A DNA stretch of 64,000 bases from Diatrype stigma (lineage: Eukaryota; Ascomycota; Sordariomycetes; Xylariales; Diatrypaceae), in the NCBI GenBank assembly GCA_022225965.2, contig JAKJXP020000096.1, forward strand, positions 124,001 to 188,000, read 5' to 3'. Numbering within the stretch: position 1 is the stretch's first letter; each line of letters opens with the position of its first letter. This document shows positions 34,701 through 51,322 of the stretch, one piece after another. The notes below the pieces were generated by a model. It did no database searches and was not told the DNA's origin. It worked only from the letters and a program-made list of their open reading frames with translations. The position numbers and the translations under genes were made by a program.

Positions 34701-36956
34701 AATCTTGGTCAGCAGGTTCTGGAAGGTCGCCGTGTCCCTCTGATGGTCAGTGGCAAGTCGTTACCTTGTTTCCGTCCCTTCGAAACCCATGTACGGGCCG
34801 GAGGTTACATCGTGAATCGTTTCTTGACAGGCATTCGACCACAAGAGTATTACTTCCATCACATGGCTGGTAGAGAAGGTCTCATTGACACGGCCGTCAA
34901 GACTTCAAGATCCGGTTACCTCCAAAGATGTCTCATCAAAGGCATGGAAGGCCTTAAGGTGGCCTATGACACGTCTGTTCGGGATGCGGATGGCTCCATG
35001 GTGCAGTTCTTATACGGTGAAGATGGCCTAGATATCACCAGGCAGAAGTACCTGAACGACTTCAGCTTCGTCCTACAGAACCAGGCCTCACAGGTACACC
35101 AGCTCGGCATTGGCGAGAGAGGGTGGGATCAGGACGTTTACCAGTCCAAGGACTATGCACAGAAGTATCTAAAGAAAGCAGTCAAGCAGGCCAAGGCAAA
35201 CGATCCCAACACCATTGACCCTATCAATACCGAACTGAACCCTAACCGCAACGCTTTTGCGACCTCAGAAAAGTTCTACGAGAAGGTTTCTGATTACATA
35301 AAGACCAATAAGGACCATCTGATTAAAGAGAAGGGCGATAAGTCCTCGGGAACGAAGTCAGGCGGCGTGCTAGTCCCTCGCAAGTATGCTGAGAAGATTT
35401 TCCATTCCAAGTATCTCAATTCTCTCGTGGAGCCCGGCGAGGCTGTCGGCATCGTGGCTGGACAATCCATCGGAGAACCCTCCACCCAGATGACACTGAA
35501 CACTTTCCATTTAGCTGGTCATTCTGCCAAGAACGTCACCCTCGGTATCCCTCGTTTACGAGAAATCCTCATGACAGCGAGTGATCATATTTCCACTCCA
35601 TCCATGACGCTTATTCTGAACGAGGAGCTGTCCGAATCAGATGGCGAGACGTTTGCAAAGGCCATCAGCGTGCTGCCCCTCTCACATGTGATTGATCGAG
35701 CGTTAGTCAAAGAGCGCATGGGCAAGGGCATCGGACACAAGCTTGCGAAGCTGTTCGACGTCCGCTTGGAGTTCTTCCCATCAGAGGAGTACTGCAAGAC
35801 GTATGCCATCAATGTTTCAGACGTCCTAAACAAGGTAGAAAACGAGCTGTTGCCCAAACTGCAGTCGATGATCAAGAAGGAAATCAAGGCGAAATCGGAC
35901 CACGATAGCGCCGCTGTGCCTGAAGTCGGTCAGAAATCCGGAGTAGTAGAGATGGCTGCGACCAATGCCAACGAAGCAGCTCAAAACGATGACGATGACG
36001 ATGATGACGAAGACGACGATGATGCAACAGGCGCCAAGCAGCGCGCGAACCGAGCACAGGCCGTCTCGTATGGCGCAAACGACGACGAGGATGACGAAAT
36101 ACAGCAGAGATTAGAGCGCGAGGCATCTCCCGAAGATGAGCCGGAGCCTGAGGATGAAGGGTTTGGTGGAAGCCCACCGCCATCAAGTGACGAAGAGGAC
36201 GGGGATAGCGCAAGTCGAAAGACGCAAGCCAAGAGTATTAACCGTAGCCGTGAAGGCCGTGTCAAAGAGAAGACGCCGGCCGTTTCCCGTTTCGAATGTG
36301 ATGAAACCAAGGGCGAATGGGTCGACTTCACGCTAGAATACGATTCCAACATGCCCAAAGTCCTCATGTTGAGCTTGGTCGAGGAAGCCACCCGGAAGAC
36401 GCTAGTACAACAAATCCCCGGCATCGGCTCCTGCACCTTCGTGGCCGAGGAGAAGATCCAAGACCAGCGCACGGGCAAGGAGGTGAAGCGGGCCGTCGTG
36501 CACACGAACGGCGTCAACCTGCAGGCGATGCAAAACTACGGCGACTTCATCAACCCGAACACGATCCAGACGAACGACATCTCGGCCGTGCTACGGATGT
36601 ACGGGGTGGAGGCGGCGCGGAACAACATCGTGCAGGAGCTGGGCAACGTGTTCGGCGGCCACGGCATCAGCGTGGACAACCGTCACCTGAACCTCATCGG
36701 CGACTTCATGACGCGCAACGGCGGCTTCACGCCCTTCAACCGCATCGGACTCAAGGGCAACGTCAGCCCCTTCACCAAGATGAGCTTCGAGACCACCCTG
36801 GCCTTCCTCAAGGACGCCGTCCTCGACGGTGACTGGGACGACCTCACCACCCCCAGCGGCCGCATCGTCATGGGCCGCCTCGGCAAGGTTGGCACCGGCG
36901 CCTTCGACGTCCTGACTAAGGTCCATGCGAAGAATGGGAAGAGCCATCTTGGTTGA
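31735..36956 (+). CDS. RPA190: RNA polymerase I largest subunit (A190)
   Basis: Exons 31735-31916 and 31973-36956 flank a 56-nt intron (GTAAGA...GATAG) and give 1721 residues, slightly longer than yeast A190. This is the nucleolar catalytic subunit that transcribes 35S rDNA. After splicing, the N-terminal zinc site reads CTTC (62-65), CPGHVGH (72-78) and CLYC (102-105). The active-site loop NADFDGDEMN holds aspartates 650, 652 and 654. Other family blocks include KGKKVHRHLGNGDVVLMNRQ, EPGEAVGIVAGQSIGEPSTQ and RLREILMTAS. A long acidic insert (about 1395-1460, D/E runs) is typical of A190 jaw regions and distinguishes it from Pol II and III. The intron interrupts the first zinc motif, so unspliced reading loses it. 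Third positions become nearly all G/C after about 36410. Confidence 0.97.
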
Positions 36957-39344
<2,388 letters not shown>

Positions 39345-39402
39345 TTAGTGGATGTTGTTGTGATGATGGAAAAGGAAGAAGTTTGGGGAGAGTGGGGGAA
39401 CG

Positions 39403-39412
39403 CTTAAATATG
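39403..39412 (-). promoter_or_regulatory. TATA-like element of histone H3
   Basis: CATATTTAAG on the minus strand lies about 160 bp before the H3 ATG. It is nearly identical to the H4 element at 40940, which supports co-regulation. Confidence 0.6.
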
Positions 39413-40775
39413 TGAGAGAGCGGGTGCGCGTTTGGCTGGCTGATTGTGCAGGTGCGACCAAAAGAGTGGGCCGTTGCCTGTTTTGGGTTTTCGGGTGGCT
39501 GATTTGACTTTGCTGGAGTCTGGCGGAGGGATGCGCGCTTAGCCCCCGACAATTGCCAATTGTTATGGTGGTGTTATGTTGATTCTTTTGGCAGGAGACA
39601 GGGGTGCGTTTTGTTGTCAAAAAGTGGGAGAGTTTTAGCTGGGGAATTCGGCCTTGCACCGCTTGAGATCGGCGTTGCTAATTTTTGATTGGCTGCAGCC
39701 TTTGATGGCTGCACTTGACCGCACTTGACCGCTTTGGCAACTAGCTGAGTTCCCTGCTAGACTAAGCCTGTTCTGCGTGCCTATTAACGCGGTACGTACC
39801 TAACGCCTAAGGCATATGCCGGTATGCAGCATCTGCTCGTGATCTACGGATCGGGATCTATCTGCATTAGGAAAGGTCTGTGATTCTTCTGCGCCTGCCG
39901 GACTAATGGATTTCTTTCTTTTCCTGTGACCGAATTACCTGATTGGCCAGGAAGCACTTAGCAGGAACATCTACGTCCAAATACAGTAAGTTGCCTAGAT
40001 GAGTTACAATTTACCTACCTGCCTAATCTACATTCCCCAGCTCGAATTACCTACATCAAACTTTAATACATACGTAGAACTCCCAGTCCATCAGTTGAAC
40101 ATGTAGGTAGATGTGTACATGGTAATCCATGCTTATGGAGGCAATATATCCAGGTAGTCTAAAGCTTATGGTGTCCCATCACCAAGGTTCACGCATCTAG
40201 GTACGAACAGTAGGCATGCCAGGCTGTTGAGATAAAGCTACTGGAAGATAAAGCATGAGGCATATAGAGTTCCTATAGCAGAAGATCTCACAAAGCTTGT
40301 CATCTCATGTCAAACCGTGTATATCAGACAGCAAGTAGGTAATCCAGTACACTCATGGCTATCAGCAAGGACTAGCTACACGTAGCACCGTACCTGGTCT
40401 AGAACAGAATGTTCCAAAGAATTGGAGGAAATACCTAGGCAGCCTCGTGATCCTTGTGCACCAATACTAGGTACATGCAAAGGCTGAAGATGTAACAGGG
40501 CAGTTATCAGGCTGCGGGAAGTCATGCTGGGTTGGAGCTAGTCTAAAGAGCAAAAACACACTCCCTAAAGGCAGAATCAAAGCGATGCTATTGGACGGTA
40601 AGCTTAGAAAACTGTGATCCGGTGCTAAACAACAGGCGAGTAGGTAGGTACATGAGGAAGCACCTGCATGCAAGGAACCAGCCAATGGAATTGCAGGCCT
40701 CCGGGGCATCAGCCATTCAATCCGCATTAACAGAATCAATGGGGCCATTAAACACGCCTGACACGCTCAACTTAA

Positions 40776-41533
<758 letters not shown>

Positions 41534-43089
41534 AGCAATGGGTTGTGTTTGGAAGGGGTTCACGTCTGTTATGAAAGTCATTTCTCGCGATTGGCCGCAA
41601 ACGTTGGAAGTTGTTGGCTGGGCATGATTACGGGATCAGGGTTCTGCTTTTTATCTATTCAGGTGTTCATTGTACCATACGGGCACGGGGTTCTAGGGAT
41701 TTGCCCAGCTGAGGCATAATCAATCGGTCCATGAAGGGCTTCTTCGAGATCAAATCTTGCTTGTCTTGCAACCATTGCGATGTGATTAGTGCCTAGACGC
41801 GCCTGTGTTCACGTGTTGTTTACCGTGTTATAGCTAGGCGCGGGCTCCACTGTAGTCTTGAGGTGCCTTCCATGGATGGTCACCAACGAGCGCTATGTAG
41901 ACGCCTATCTTTTCGTAATCTGATAATGTCTCATTGGCTCATCCAATTGCTTGCCAGTCATCTTTCTGATGGGCGTTTACGAGCTTCCTTAAGCATTCAC
42001 CTCTTATCTGATCCACTGTATGGGCGTTTTCTATGTATTGAGTCATTCACTGCTATATAGAGTATGTATGAGTCAGGTGTTTCGTCATTCCTATCGTCGT
42101 GTTCTACTAGGTGTCAGGCTCCATGTTATATGTGCACATGACTTTGACTTGATCAGTACTGCATGTGATATCGACGTATCTGATGTTCAGTTAAACTTAC
42201 GTGGCCATACTTGAAGCTTCGATTCCGGGTGGTCTTTTGAATTTTTAACATTCGGTTGTCCTTGGGCTACGTATTTGTTTAGTGGTTCCTAGTCTTCGTG
42301 GTCATGCTAGTATTTGATCTAGTTTTATGATAACAGTATATCAAAGAGTTGATAGAGATCGAATGTCACACGGCCTATTACTCTTACTGTATACTGCTGG
42401 CCTATGTGTTCGTTTTATGGTACGTCTGGACATTGGTCCGTGTCTTCAGAAGGTTCGAGGAGGTATGAGGGACTTGTTCTTTTGTATCGGGAATCTTGCT
42501 CTGTTGGGTGTAACTTATTCCAATGGGTTTGGTTATTATATACCACTCGACCATAAAAACTGACATCCATGTTGTAGCTCCCTATTAGTTAAGCAACTGT
42601 CTACCATTTATGGGTCTATTCACTTCTTGCAAATAACTTCATATTCGCTGCCTTGTCTTCGTGTAGTTTAGAGCGTTATCCCTATTAAGGAGTGTCATCT
42701 TACTCTCAACCCTATGAAGACGAATCACCAGATGGAAGTTATCGTTACTAAGCTATGCTATTCTAGTAACTATCGAATACATCCTTGTGCTTCTGGTGTT
42801 TTGTCAAGTCAATGTGTAGTTTGGTATGCACTCGAGCTTACTGGTGATTCGATATTGCCCACCTTATTAACCTTGTGCTTAACCACCCTTCGGATTACCC
42901 GCTACTGTCGAGTAGCATACATGTCGCCAGGGTATCAATGATCATGTTGCCGTCTTTCTCCAGATTATATACCCCAAGGACCGACGCAAACTATGCTATC
43001 GTGAGGTGTGATTTGGCATATAGGTAATACATTGTGCTGTTCGTAAACTGTTGTATTTTAGTGACATAACAGCATATGCAATGCTTTTG

Positions 43090-43117
43090 ACATTTGGGGT
43101 ACTACAACCCCAAATGT
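43090..43117. repeat. Perfect 11-bp inverted repeat (hairpin)
   Basis: ACATTTGGGGT, then a 6-nt loop ACTACA, then ACCCCAAATGT. GCATATGC occurs on both sides of the stem at unequal distance. No T-run follows, so it is not a bacterial-type terminator; its function is unknown. Confidence 0.85.
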
Positions 43118-46100
43118 AGCATATGCTTACCTCTTGACCTGATTGTAGTTCACCATACAGGTGTTAAATAAGGCATCTGTAATGTCATAATATATATCGT
43201 AACGCATAACATGAGATGGGCGAGGGAGCCCCGTCTATTAAACCCACGGCTATGAGCATTTGCCCACGAAAATCTTACCAGCCACTGCGGAAAGCATTAT
43301 TACGGCTCTAGGCCGCTGTACAACGAGTGGGATTCGGGGCTTCGTTGCAATTATAGGTTATCAGGACCAGTACGTTGCAAAAGCCAATCAGTGAATCTTC
43401 GTTGTTGTTGTTGTTTCTAGGAAAGCTAAAGCTAAGTGGATGGTAGTATGGGATATAAGTAAGTAGGTATGTAGTAAGTAAGTGGCACCTGCCTATAGCA
43501 TTACAAGCATCCATCTCATGGGACTCACATACTCTAACTTGCTTTACAGATTGCTTCAACTTGATATGCGCTCATCACTGCTAGTATGTGCCCATTGATA
43601 TACACGGTAGGGTGGACACAGGTCTCAGTGTAGGTCTGCTCAGGTATATGAAGCAGAAACCATTGATTATCTCTTCTTTGTACGTTTTGTTGGTGGAGAG
43701 AAGATAAGAATAGGGCGGGCATGTCCTTTAACGTAAGGAGGCAGTAGACATTGTGGAGTAAATCTGCACTGCAAGTATGGGTTTTGTAGTAAGTGGTGTG
43801 GTTTACCAGATTCAACATATTGATGAGTCGGTATTGTCATCTTCAACAAGCAGAATATATTCCGCATTCTCTCTGGGCTTACGGCTTACAATCATAAACC
43901 CACCCACCGAATACCAAGTCATGGCTAGTCACGAAGTATGTTGAACTCGAATAGGGGTCGATATAGTGACAATCATATGAAAATCGATACCATAGTCCCT
44001 TGGCTGGGAATGTCTAGATAGCCAGTGATGTTTAAACTTGGCGCTTCCAAGTCAATCTGAGCATGGTGTTGATTATTCTAGACGTCATCGCCCAGATGTC
44101 GAGATAGCATAGAGTCGAGCAGCAACGAGAACTGAAAGCCATGTGTATATCTGACAGAGCGATAATAGTAATGCCAGATGGTTTTCAGTCTATTTGGGCT
44201 CGGTCCAGTACCAACGATCAATCATTGGTCAAAATTGAGTGAATGATGGTTTAGACGACAGTACTTGGCCCCCCTATGTTGAAGGGCTGAAACGTACAAC
44301 GTGTAGTATAACGTCCATAGAAGCACGAGGTCACATAACAGAGCTTAGTAGATCTATACGCATCTAAATTATTCGAGCACGAAGCACCGAGTCACATCAA
44401 CGTTAAGCTACCGACAGTGCCAACCAACTGCTACCGCGAGCCATAGTCTTGGAGATTAAGAGAAGAGTGTGAGATTACAATTTAGACTAGAGAATAGCAC
44501 ACGACTTGTCGGTGTTATGGTATACGAAGCTTCATGTCACCGGCCACCGTATCCATCCACGGGGTTATCAAGTCCCCCATCTGCTACGCCTTCAACTATG
44601 ACAGCTTCGAGGTATACAGTACTCGGCCACTTCACGGAGCAGAAGTATGACAACTGGGGTCCACCTCCATTATGCAAGAACTCGTAGGCGATTACGAAAC
44701 CTGTGTACCAAAAGGGACCAACGGAACGTGCCTAGGACCCCATGTGACTTCCAACCATCACTACTGCTGACAGTCAGCCCCGAAGGTTACTGTTACGAGA
44801 TCGCGCGATCTCCTAGTTACTTATACGACCAAGGCTGGCATCGGATCTGGTCAGGTTTGTAAGTTGACCTCACCCGTTCGACTACGACGTTTGGCTCCTA
44901 TATCCTACCAGGATGCCTGTCGAAGATGACTGTTTTGCAAGCACTAAGATGTATCCTCGCTGACATACCATGGGTGGCACCCAACGTAGGATCTCGACAC
45001 TGCTGGATAGGCCCGGATGGTAGACTGCAGAATTTGACAGCATGGCGATGATGCATGTTGAGCCATCGAGAGCAAGGGCTATTCCTTAGCTGACCTAGCG
45101 ACAGCCCCATATGAAGCAACGGAAAGTCTGATCCGGCGGCGGGCTTAGATACCCGACAAGTTCGATGCCTGGGGCGACTCCGCTTGATCCGAGGGTTGAC
45201 CTAATGCCTAGCCCCCGTGATGTCCGCCTCCAGTGGGCAAAAGTGAGGCCGGCTCCAAGGAGGACTCCAGTGCTCCTGTGGTTTCTATCACTCCAGACCG
45301 GTATTACTCATCGGCAGTGGATGGAATGCAGACCCCTGTCTTAGAAATCGGTGTCTCTGAAGAACACGGTATGCTGGCCAGTGCAATCACCACTACACTA
45401 TGGCGTGGCCGAATGGCTCTTCATAGATTGGAATGTAGAAGCCTGGAATGCTATGGGGCGTCGTCATACACTTGGTGGCATATGGAGCGGACAGTCTTGC
45501 CGCACGTGGTCATCACAGACTCAGGAACTTGGGCGGAATTTGAGACTGCCCAATAACTATCACATGCCATTCTTGGGCGTTTGCCATTTGGGCAGGGCTG
45601 AGCCACCGGCAATGCGAAATAATGATGGGAATTTGCATTTCGGTGCATTTCAAGGTTCGCAGTTGCAACTTCCGCTGCACTAGCGGCTAGGCAGCTTCCA
45701 AGGTTCCATCCTTACTGGCGACTGGCTTAATGGGATGTGGGTACCTGCGCAGCTAGTGGATATCGCATTCACCACTGCAAATGGATATACATACATAGTT
45801 ACATACGCAGCCCCAACATTGCGGCTGGACAGCTGGATTGAGGTTACACGCCAAGCCGAGCAACGGTAGTTGAAAGTGCACGATAGTCGGGAACATAGCC
45901 AAGAAAGACACTGCCTCTGCTTCTGGATGGGGAATCTCCATCGTTGCTCGTACACTGCTCGTATGCATGCATCCATCAGCGTACGAAGCATCGTAAAGTG
46001 GTTACGTAGTGTATTTCGTAGTGGGTACCTACTGTGTGTGTCACAGCGTGTCACGTAACGCGGAGCTTCGGGCTGTCCAATGATGGCTTATGCCGACCAT

Positions 46101-49100
46101 AAGCGCCCGCTTAAGGCCGAAACATCAACCGTGGAGTGGAGACAAGCCGCAGAGAACATGAGCCGCAATGAGAGAGGCTAGTATCATTGACACACACACA
46201 CACACATCTCAACCTTCCACATCAAAGTGATGAACAGAGTTTTCCGGTGGGCGGCCTCTGCTGGCTGTGTAAGTACATATGCAGCATAGATGGAAATATT
46301 CAAAGCGAATAGAATCGCCTAGATTGATGAGTTGTTCAGGTTTATTGGGAACTTTTGGCCCTACGTGTCTAAGACGGAAAGATCGTCTTGTGGATCTCTA
46401 GGCGTGGCCGGTCCGGCTGTTCGTTGCGGTTCGTTTAGTGGTGGATCGAGATAAAGTTCTAGAAGCCACTTCCCACTTCTTCAATGATCGCTGGGTAGCC
46501 CATCATGCCCACCATGTATGTATGTATGTATGTACATACAATACGTGCTTGTTCTAGACCCTACCTACAGACAGAGCTTGATGATACGACAAATAAATCC
46601 ATATGTCGTTATCAAATGCACCACCTACCTACTACGATAGAGAGTTCGGAACTATACTAACCCCCTGGCTATATGACCAACTGCATAGCCAAGCGCAAAA
46701 AAATGATAGTTTTGTGAGGATGCTAGGAAGAAATCCGGCTTGACCGACCACTGCGACTTGCATACCCCCAGGCTGTATCAATAGGAGCGGCGCGTTTCAC
46801 TGCATCGGAAGCAGACTCTCATACATCAATGCTACGTAGCAGGGCCCAAGTGCCTGGCAAACGGATTGAACCATGCATTGTGAAGAACTCACATGTCACA
46901 GGAAAAACGAAAAAAAAAAGAATAATTAGAAGAAACATTGAGATGCTATTGGCGCATTTCTCGCCTGTACTTACCGAACCCTTACTAAGCGAGTTAATCA
47001 ACTCGTACTCTAGTATATCATGACAGGCCGAAAGACTTCCGAGGAGCGGAAGCTTTACTTCAAAATGCTTATATAATAAAGAAGCGCATAGCTTAGAAAT
47101 AAGACTAAGGAACTGATCGAGTAAAAACCGACGTCTCGGAATGCCGTTACCCACATAACTCCGCGGCGGTGTTCGCTTTTCGGGGTTTATCTCCTCGGGG
47201 CAGACTGCGCTTCGGTAGTATAACGGCAACTGGACCCGGGAGCTGGCCAACTTCACGGTGAATTCTAAATGTTGCCTTAGAGATTGCGTAGCGAGGCGTA
47301 GCATCGGAATATCTACTGGGTAGTATTCGTAATATCGTACTTGAAAGTGCATACTGTTTCATATAGTCCTATAGCTTTGTCCTTAAGTAATGCTGGGTTA
47401 GGTACGTTGCATTGAACTGCCCGGTGCAAACTCGGAAGTACAAATGCCACCCAGGAACTGGAGGATATATGCTGTTACCCAATGCATTTGCGAGGTAACG
47501 TACCGAAAAAGAAGGAGGCCTTGTCAGCCCTAAAACTGGGGGCCATCAAGCATATCAGCTATAGCGGGTAAATTACCCGTATCTCAGCTGTTCAAGATCA
47601 AAGAGAGAAGCCTTACCCGTGGCTTAGCTGAGTCGGACTTCTTACTTTGATATCAATTGCTTACTCTGATAGATATTCTAGCAACATAGGCACGTATGAG
47701 TAAAAGAATCAACATGAAAGGATATGGCCTGCACTGCAATCATCGATCTTACCCGTCACGTTCGGACATAAGACTAGATATCGATGCTTGAGCACCTAGC
47801 AGGAATTGTCGCTATTATTAGGGCAGTAAGGGTCATGGTTTCACGGCGTTAGCCTTTAAACAAGCGTTGAACGCACGACCGGGGAAACCGCTGCAACTTG
47901 GGCCTCGGCATGTGGGATTACTATTGTACGTCCAAGCAACATCTTGATGATTGGTCGCGCATACTTACTTACCTTTTAATTCAAAATCTATCGTGGTGCG
48001 CCTTGTTTTGATACGGAAGAATAATATCCCATCCATGCAGGGAACTATTGATATACATTGGATATAGGTATGCGAAACAATAGCCCGGTGAGATTCGTAT
48101 GTACTATGGACATTATCTATGTACTGTAGGTAGTCAAGTATAGTACATCAATCAGGCAATAGTGGGCGGCTTAAGCTATCCGACCATGGTGGGGTGATAG
48201 TAAGGCGATGAAAGCGTCAGCACATAATCTGAGCACCAGCTACCGAGTCGCCCAAATTTCAACGAATACCGTACGACAGGAGCTGAACGGTTCCAAATAG
48301 TTTTATGTAGAACAATGACAGATCTAGATGGCAAAAGCGCACGTGTGGAGGCGAGGCCCGCAAACCCATGATTGGTCAGCCGAACAGGCACGTATGCAAG
48401 CGAGCTTGATGAGGCTTCTCCGACGGTGACTGATTGGAAGGAAAAGCCAGCAAGTCCCGTGCCTACCATACCGTAAGCGAGACGGCTTCCGATGTTAGGC
48501 ACTTTGTAGGAAGGCTGCTACCGAATATCGGGACTACTTCCTCGGGACTGCCTCCTCGCTACTACCTCCTCGGGACCACCTCCTCGGGTAGAGAACGGAG
48601 ATATTCGAGGGTTGGCTGCGATGCACCAAGACCGCAGACGCCGAGAGACCGAAACGCTTTGGGAAGGAACCAATTCTCTAGTCTTCGTCAAGAAGAGGTA
48701 GCCAAGCAGATCTTTTGGCTGTTGCCAAAGCCAAGTTGTTGAATTTGATCGCTTGTTGCTTTACCACATGCGGGAGGGCCTACATATGGACGCCCTGTCT
48801 AGGCCTCAACCCTTCTGCATGATGGGGCTGGTGAGACGGGCCAGAACAAGTACCGAGTGTGGCTTGCTGCCGGGCTGCCGGGCTGCCACAAACTCCGTAT
48901 TATATTGTGGCGGAGCACGGCAGTCCCTGTCGTGAATTGGTCTGTGCTTTCCATCTAGGGCGCACTATTTGCGCGTGATGGTGTCCTTGTTCCGGTATGT
49001 CAATCGGCCAGACCTAGGGACTATGTATGCCGCTAACACGGAAAGCATCGGGTTCGTTCGGGCTGCCAATGATTCGACGATAGGAAAACGAGGTGTTATA

Positions 49101-50359
49101 GGGATGGTCTCGGCATAGTGGACAAAATTTTCATTAATGGCTTTTGCAGTCATATCATACTGCCTGACTACTGCCTGACTACCCACTTACACATACGATC
49201 CGAGGCTCGATTAGTCATATGGTATGGGATATGTTTACTATTCACCTTGGGCATTGCTTGCTTGACTTTTGACTTGATACGATAGATCCTGTGTATTATT
49301 ACGAAGATAATATTCGTATACCTTATAATAGGCACATATGCACTGTACGCCATATGACCGCATGCAGGGCATAGTTACATGTACTGCAGTACCTCCAACG
49401 CTTACCCTACGATGTGGTGTATTTGAGGAAACCGACGTCGGCAGTAAGAACCTATGCCAAAAATACTAGTGTGAGTAACATAGAGAACCAGTAACATACA
49501 TATCTCTTCAATGCCCTACGACAACATAAGTATGGAGAGATACCTATGTATCTTCAAATGCTGATAAGTCAGGCCACCCATGCACCCATGCACCCATGCT
49601 CTTGCGTGGATCATCAGTGGTTTAAAGAGTGGGTAATGCGGCCTGGCCCATCCGGAGTGACACCAAAAAAAAGGAGGGGACGGTCGCACCGTTCTGTCTA
49701 CAGACCAGACAGGCCAGACAGACTACAGGTCGCGTCCTACACACAGCGAAAGCCGAGGGGAATTACGTCATTTGAAGGGCTGCATGCACGCTTGGTGCAA
49801 TCGACCATGGGGCCCGATCGACCCCAGATTGGCTGGCGCTCTGCACACTGGCAGACAACGAATCGTTGTCTGCTGGAAACCTTAGTGTAGTATGTAGTAG
49901 CTGCTATCTACTGCTTTGCTACCATACCGCATGCCATGCCATGCTATAGGTACCATGCTATGCTGTCCAAATCAATGCGCACCTTAGACCCTGCATCAAC
50001 AACACCGAGGAAGTTTCCTCAATCCGCTGGGCTGGCAGAGACGTGTATTGGCGAGACCCAATGGATCTGGGTATGTTGACATGTTTCTTCGCTTGTGCCT
50101 AAACTTACCTGTGGTTAGGTTCGTGAGGAAAACATCCTAAGAGGGATGGGGATGGATACGCTACCCAACCAACATGACTGGATTGCTTATAGAATAAATC
50201 TTTGCTTGCATGAAACCGAGCCCGGGTTTTAGCTTGAAGGTGCCCTCTTAATAGGTAGCTTTCTCTCCACAATGTCACATTGTATACATACCTATGGTCG
50301 CATCGTCGAAGCATTCCAAATCACCACACCACCAAGGCGTATACAACCACAGGTCTGCC

Positions 50360-50383
50360 TTTTTTTTTTTTTTTTTTTTTTTT
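50360..50383 (+). repeat. Homopolymeric T tract (24 nt)
   Basis: An uninterrupted run of T lies between GGTCTGCC and AACAAGG. On the minus strand it would be a poly-A run, but I found no flanking target duplication to mark a retroposed copy. Confidence 0.95.
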
Positions 50384-51097
50384 AACAAGGCCGCTGGAAG
50401 CCACGAGAGACAACTCGATGGAAAGGGAAGATAGTCTACATAGTCCACAGTACCTATGTACCACTTATTAATCAAAATCGAATCCCGTCAGGCCCGAACA
50501 AAGAAGGGGTGAAACACATCCATCCTCCGTTGCCAATTTGATGACTTACAGCGTTTGATGACAATATCTTACCATTCATTATTCTTGTCTCCGGCACAAC
50601 AACAAGGAAAGTAGGGAAGGAGAGTCTTTTTTACAAACATTCATCGAGGTATTATATAGCAGTAGGACAATGGTTATTAAGGGGTGTCGAGAGGAACAAC
50701 CATTAGCCGGTCAAGGCCCGCCAGACTTTCTAAGAGGTTCTACGTACAAAGTACTTAGATTCATTGACCTCACCCAGTCTGGTCCTTTTGGAATCGACCT
50801 CGGGAGGTTACACCCACGCTTACTCAAAAGGGCGGAGTACATACACTCTAAGTATACAGTACGCAACTATTGTCTTGGCACCTCGTCATCCTTCATCCTC
50901 CACCAAATACGACCCCATCCAGGCACATATACACGTTTCTGGCCGTCGTCACAGGGTACTCGGTACATTGTTGACTTACATGCACACGTACATAGCCCCG
51001 TACCCAGGCTTGATGTCGATCCCCACTAATACCTTGAACCCTCTGAACCCTCGATCTTCGTGCATATACGCAGATACGTAGGGTAACCGGTATAGAG

Positions 51098-51104
51098 TAT
51101 AAAG
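51098..51104 (+). promoter_or_regulatory. TATA-like element of the Rpn4-like gene
   Basis: TATAAAG lies about 220 bp before the ATG at 51323. A long C/A-rich leader follows with repeated CATACATCATACC words. Confidence 0.4.
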
Positions 51105-51322
51105 TTCAAGAGTTGCCACCTTCTCTCCAGTCTTTGATCTACCCCACCATACACCATATACCATAACCATACATCATACCAACATACATCATACCCTCAC
51201 CATACATACACGCTACGTTCCTCTACGACAAAGCGCAACGTCGACTATCCGACTATCCAAACAACAACCTCAAATCACCACATCGTCTACATACAGCATA
51301 CAGCAAAGTACGCACCCGCAAT

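Larger units (their letters stand above)
41534..51322. other. 9.8-kb gene desert
   Basis: No open frame here is supported as a gene. Roughly 41.9-43.0 kb is T-rich over A on the plus strand. A perfect 11-bp hairpin sits at 43090-43117. Weakly protein-like but interrupted frames lie at 44.5-45.9 kb. A 177-codon frame (46819-47352, minus) has one hydrophobic segment. Simple repeats include (CA)8 at 46191, TATG repeats near 46514 and a 24-nt T tract at 50360. The last 300 bp hold the promoter of the next gene. Old transposon relics or non-coding RNAs are possible. Confidence 0.5.

Noticed and set aside
44530..45870. Possible decayed protein gene in two plus-strand frames
   Set aside because: Some stretches read like protein, but stop density over the whole interval is close to chance and I recognise no family.
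47216..47265. Exact A-box word TAGTATAACGG, possible tRNA or SINE head
   Set aside because: The B-box is missing two bases and no cloverleaf can be drawn; no poly-A tail or flanking duplication.
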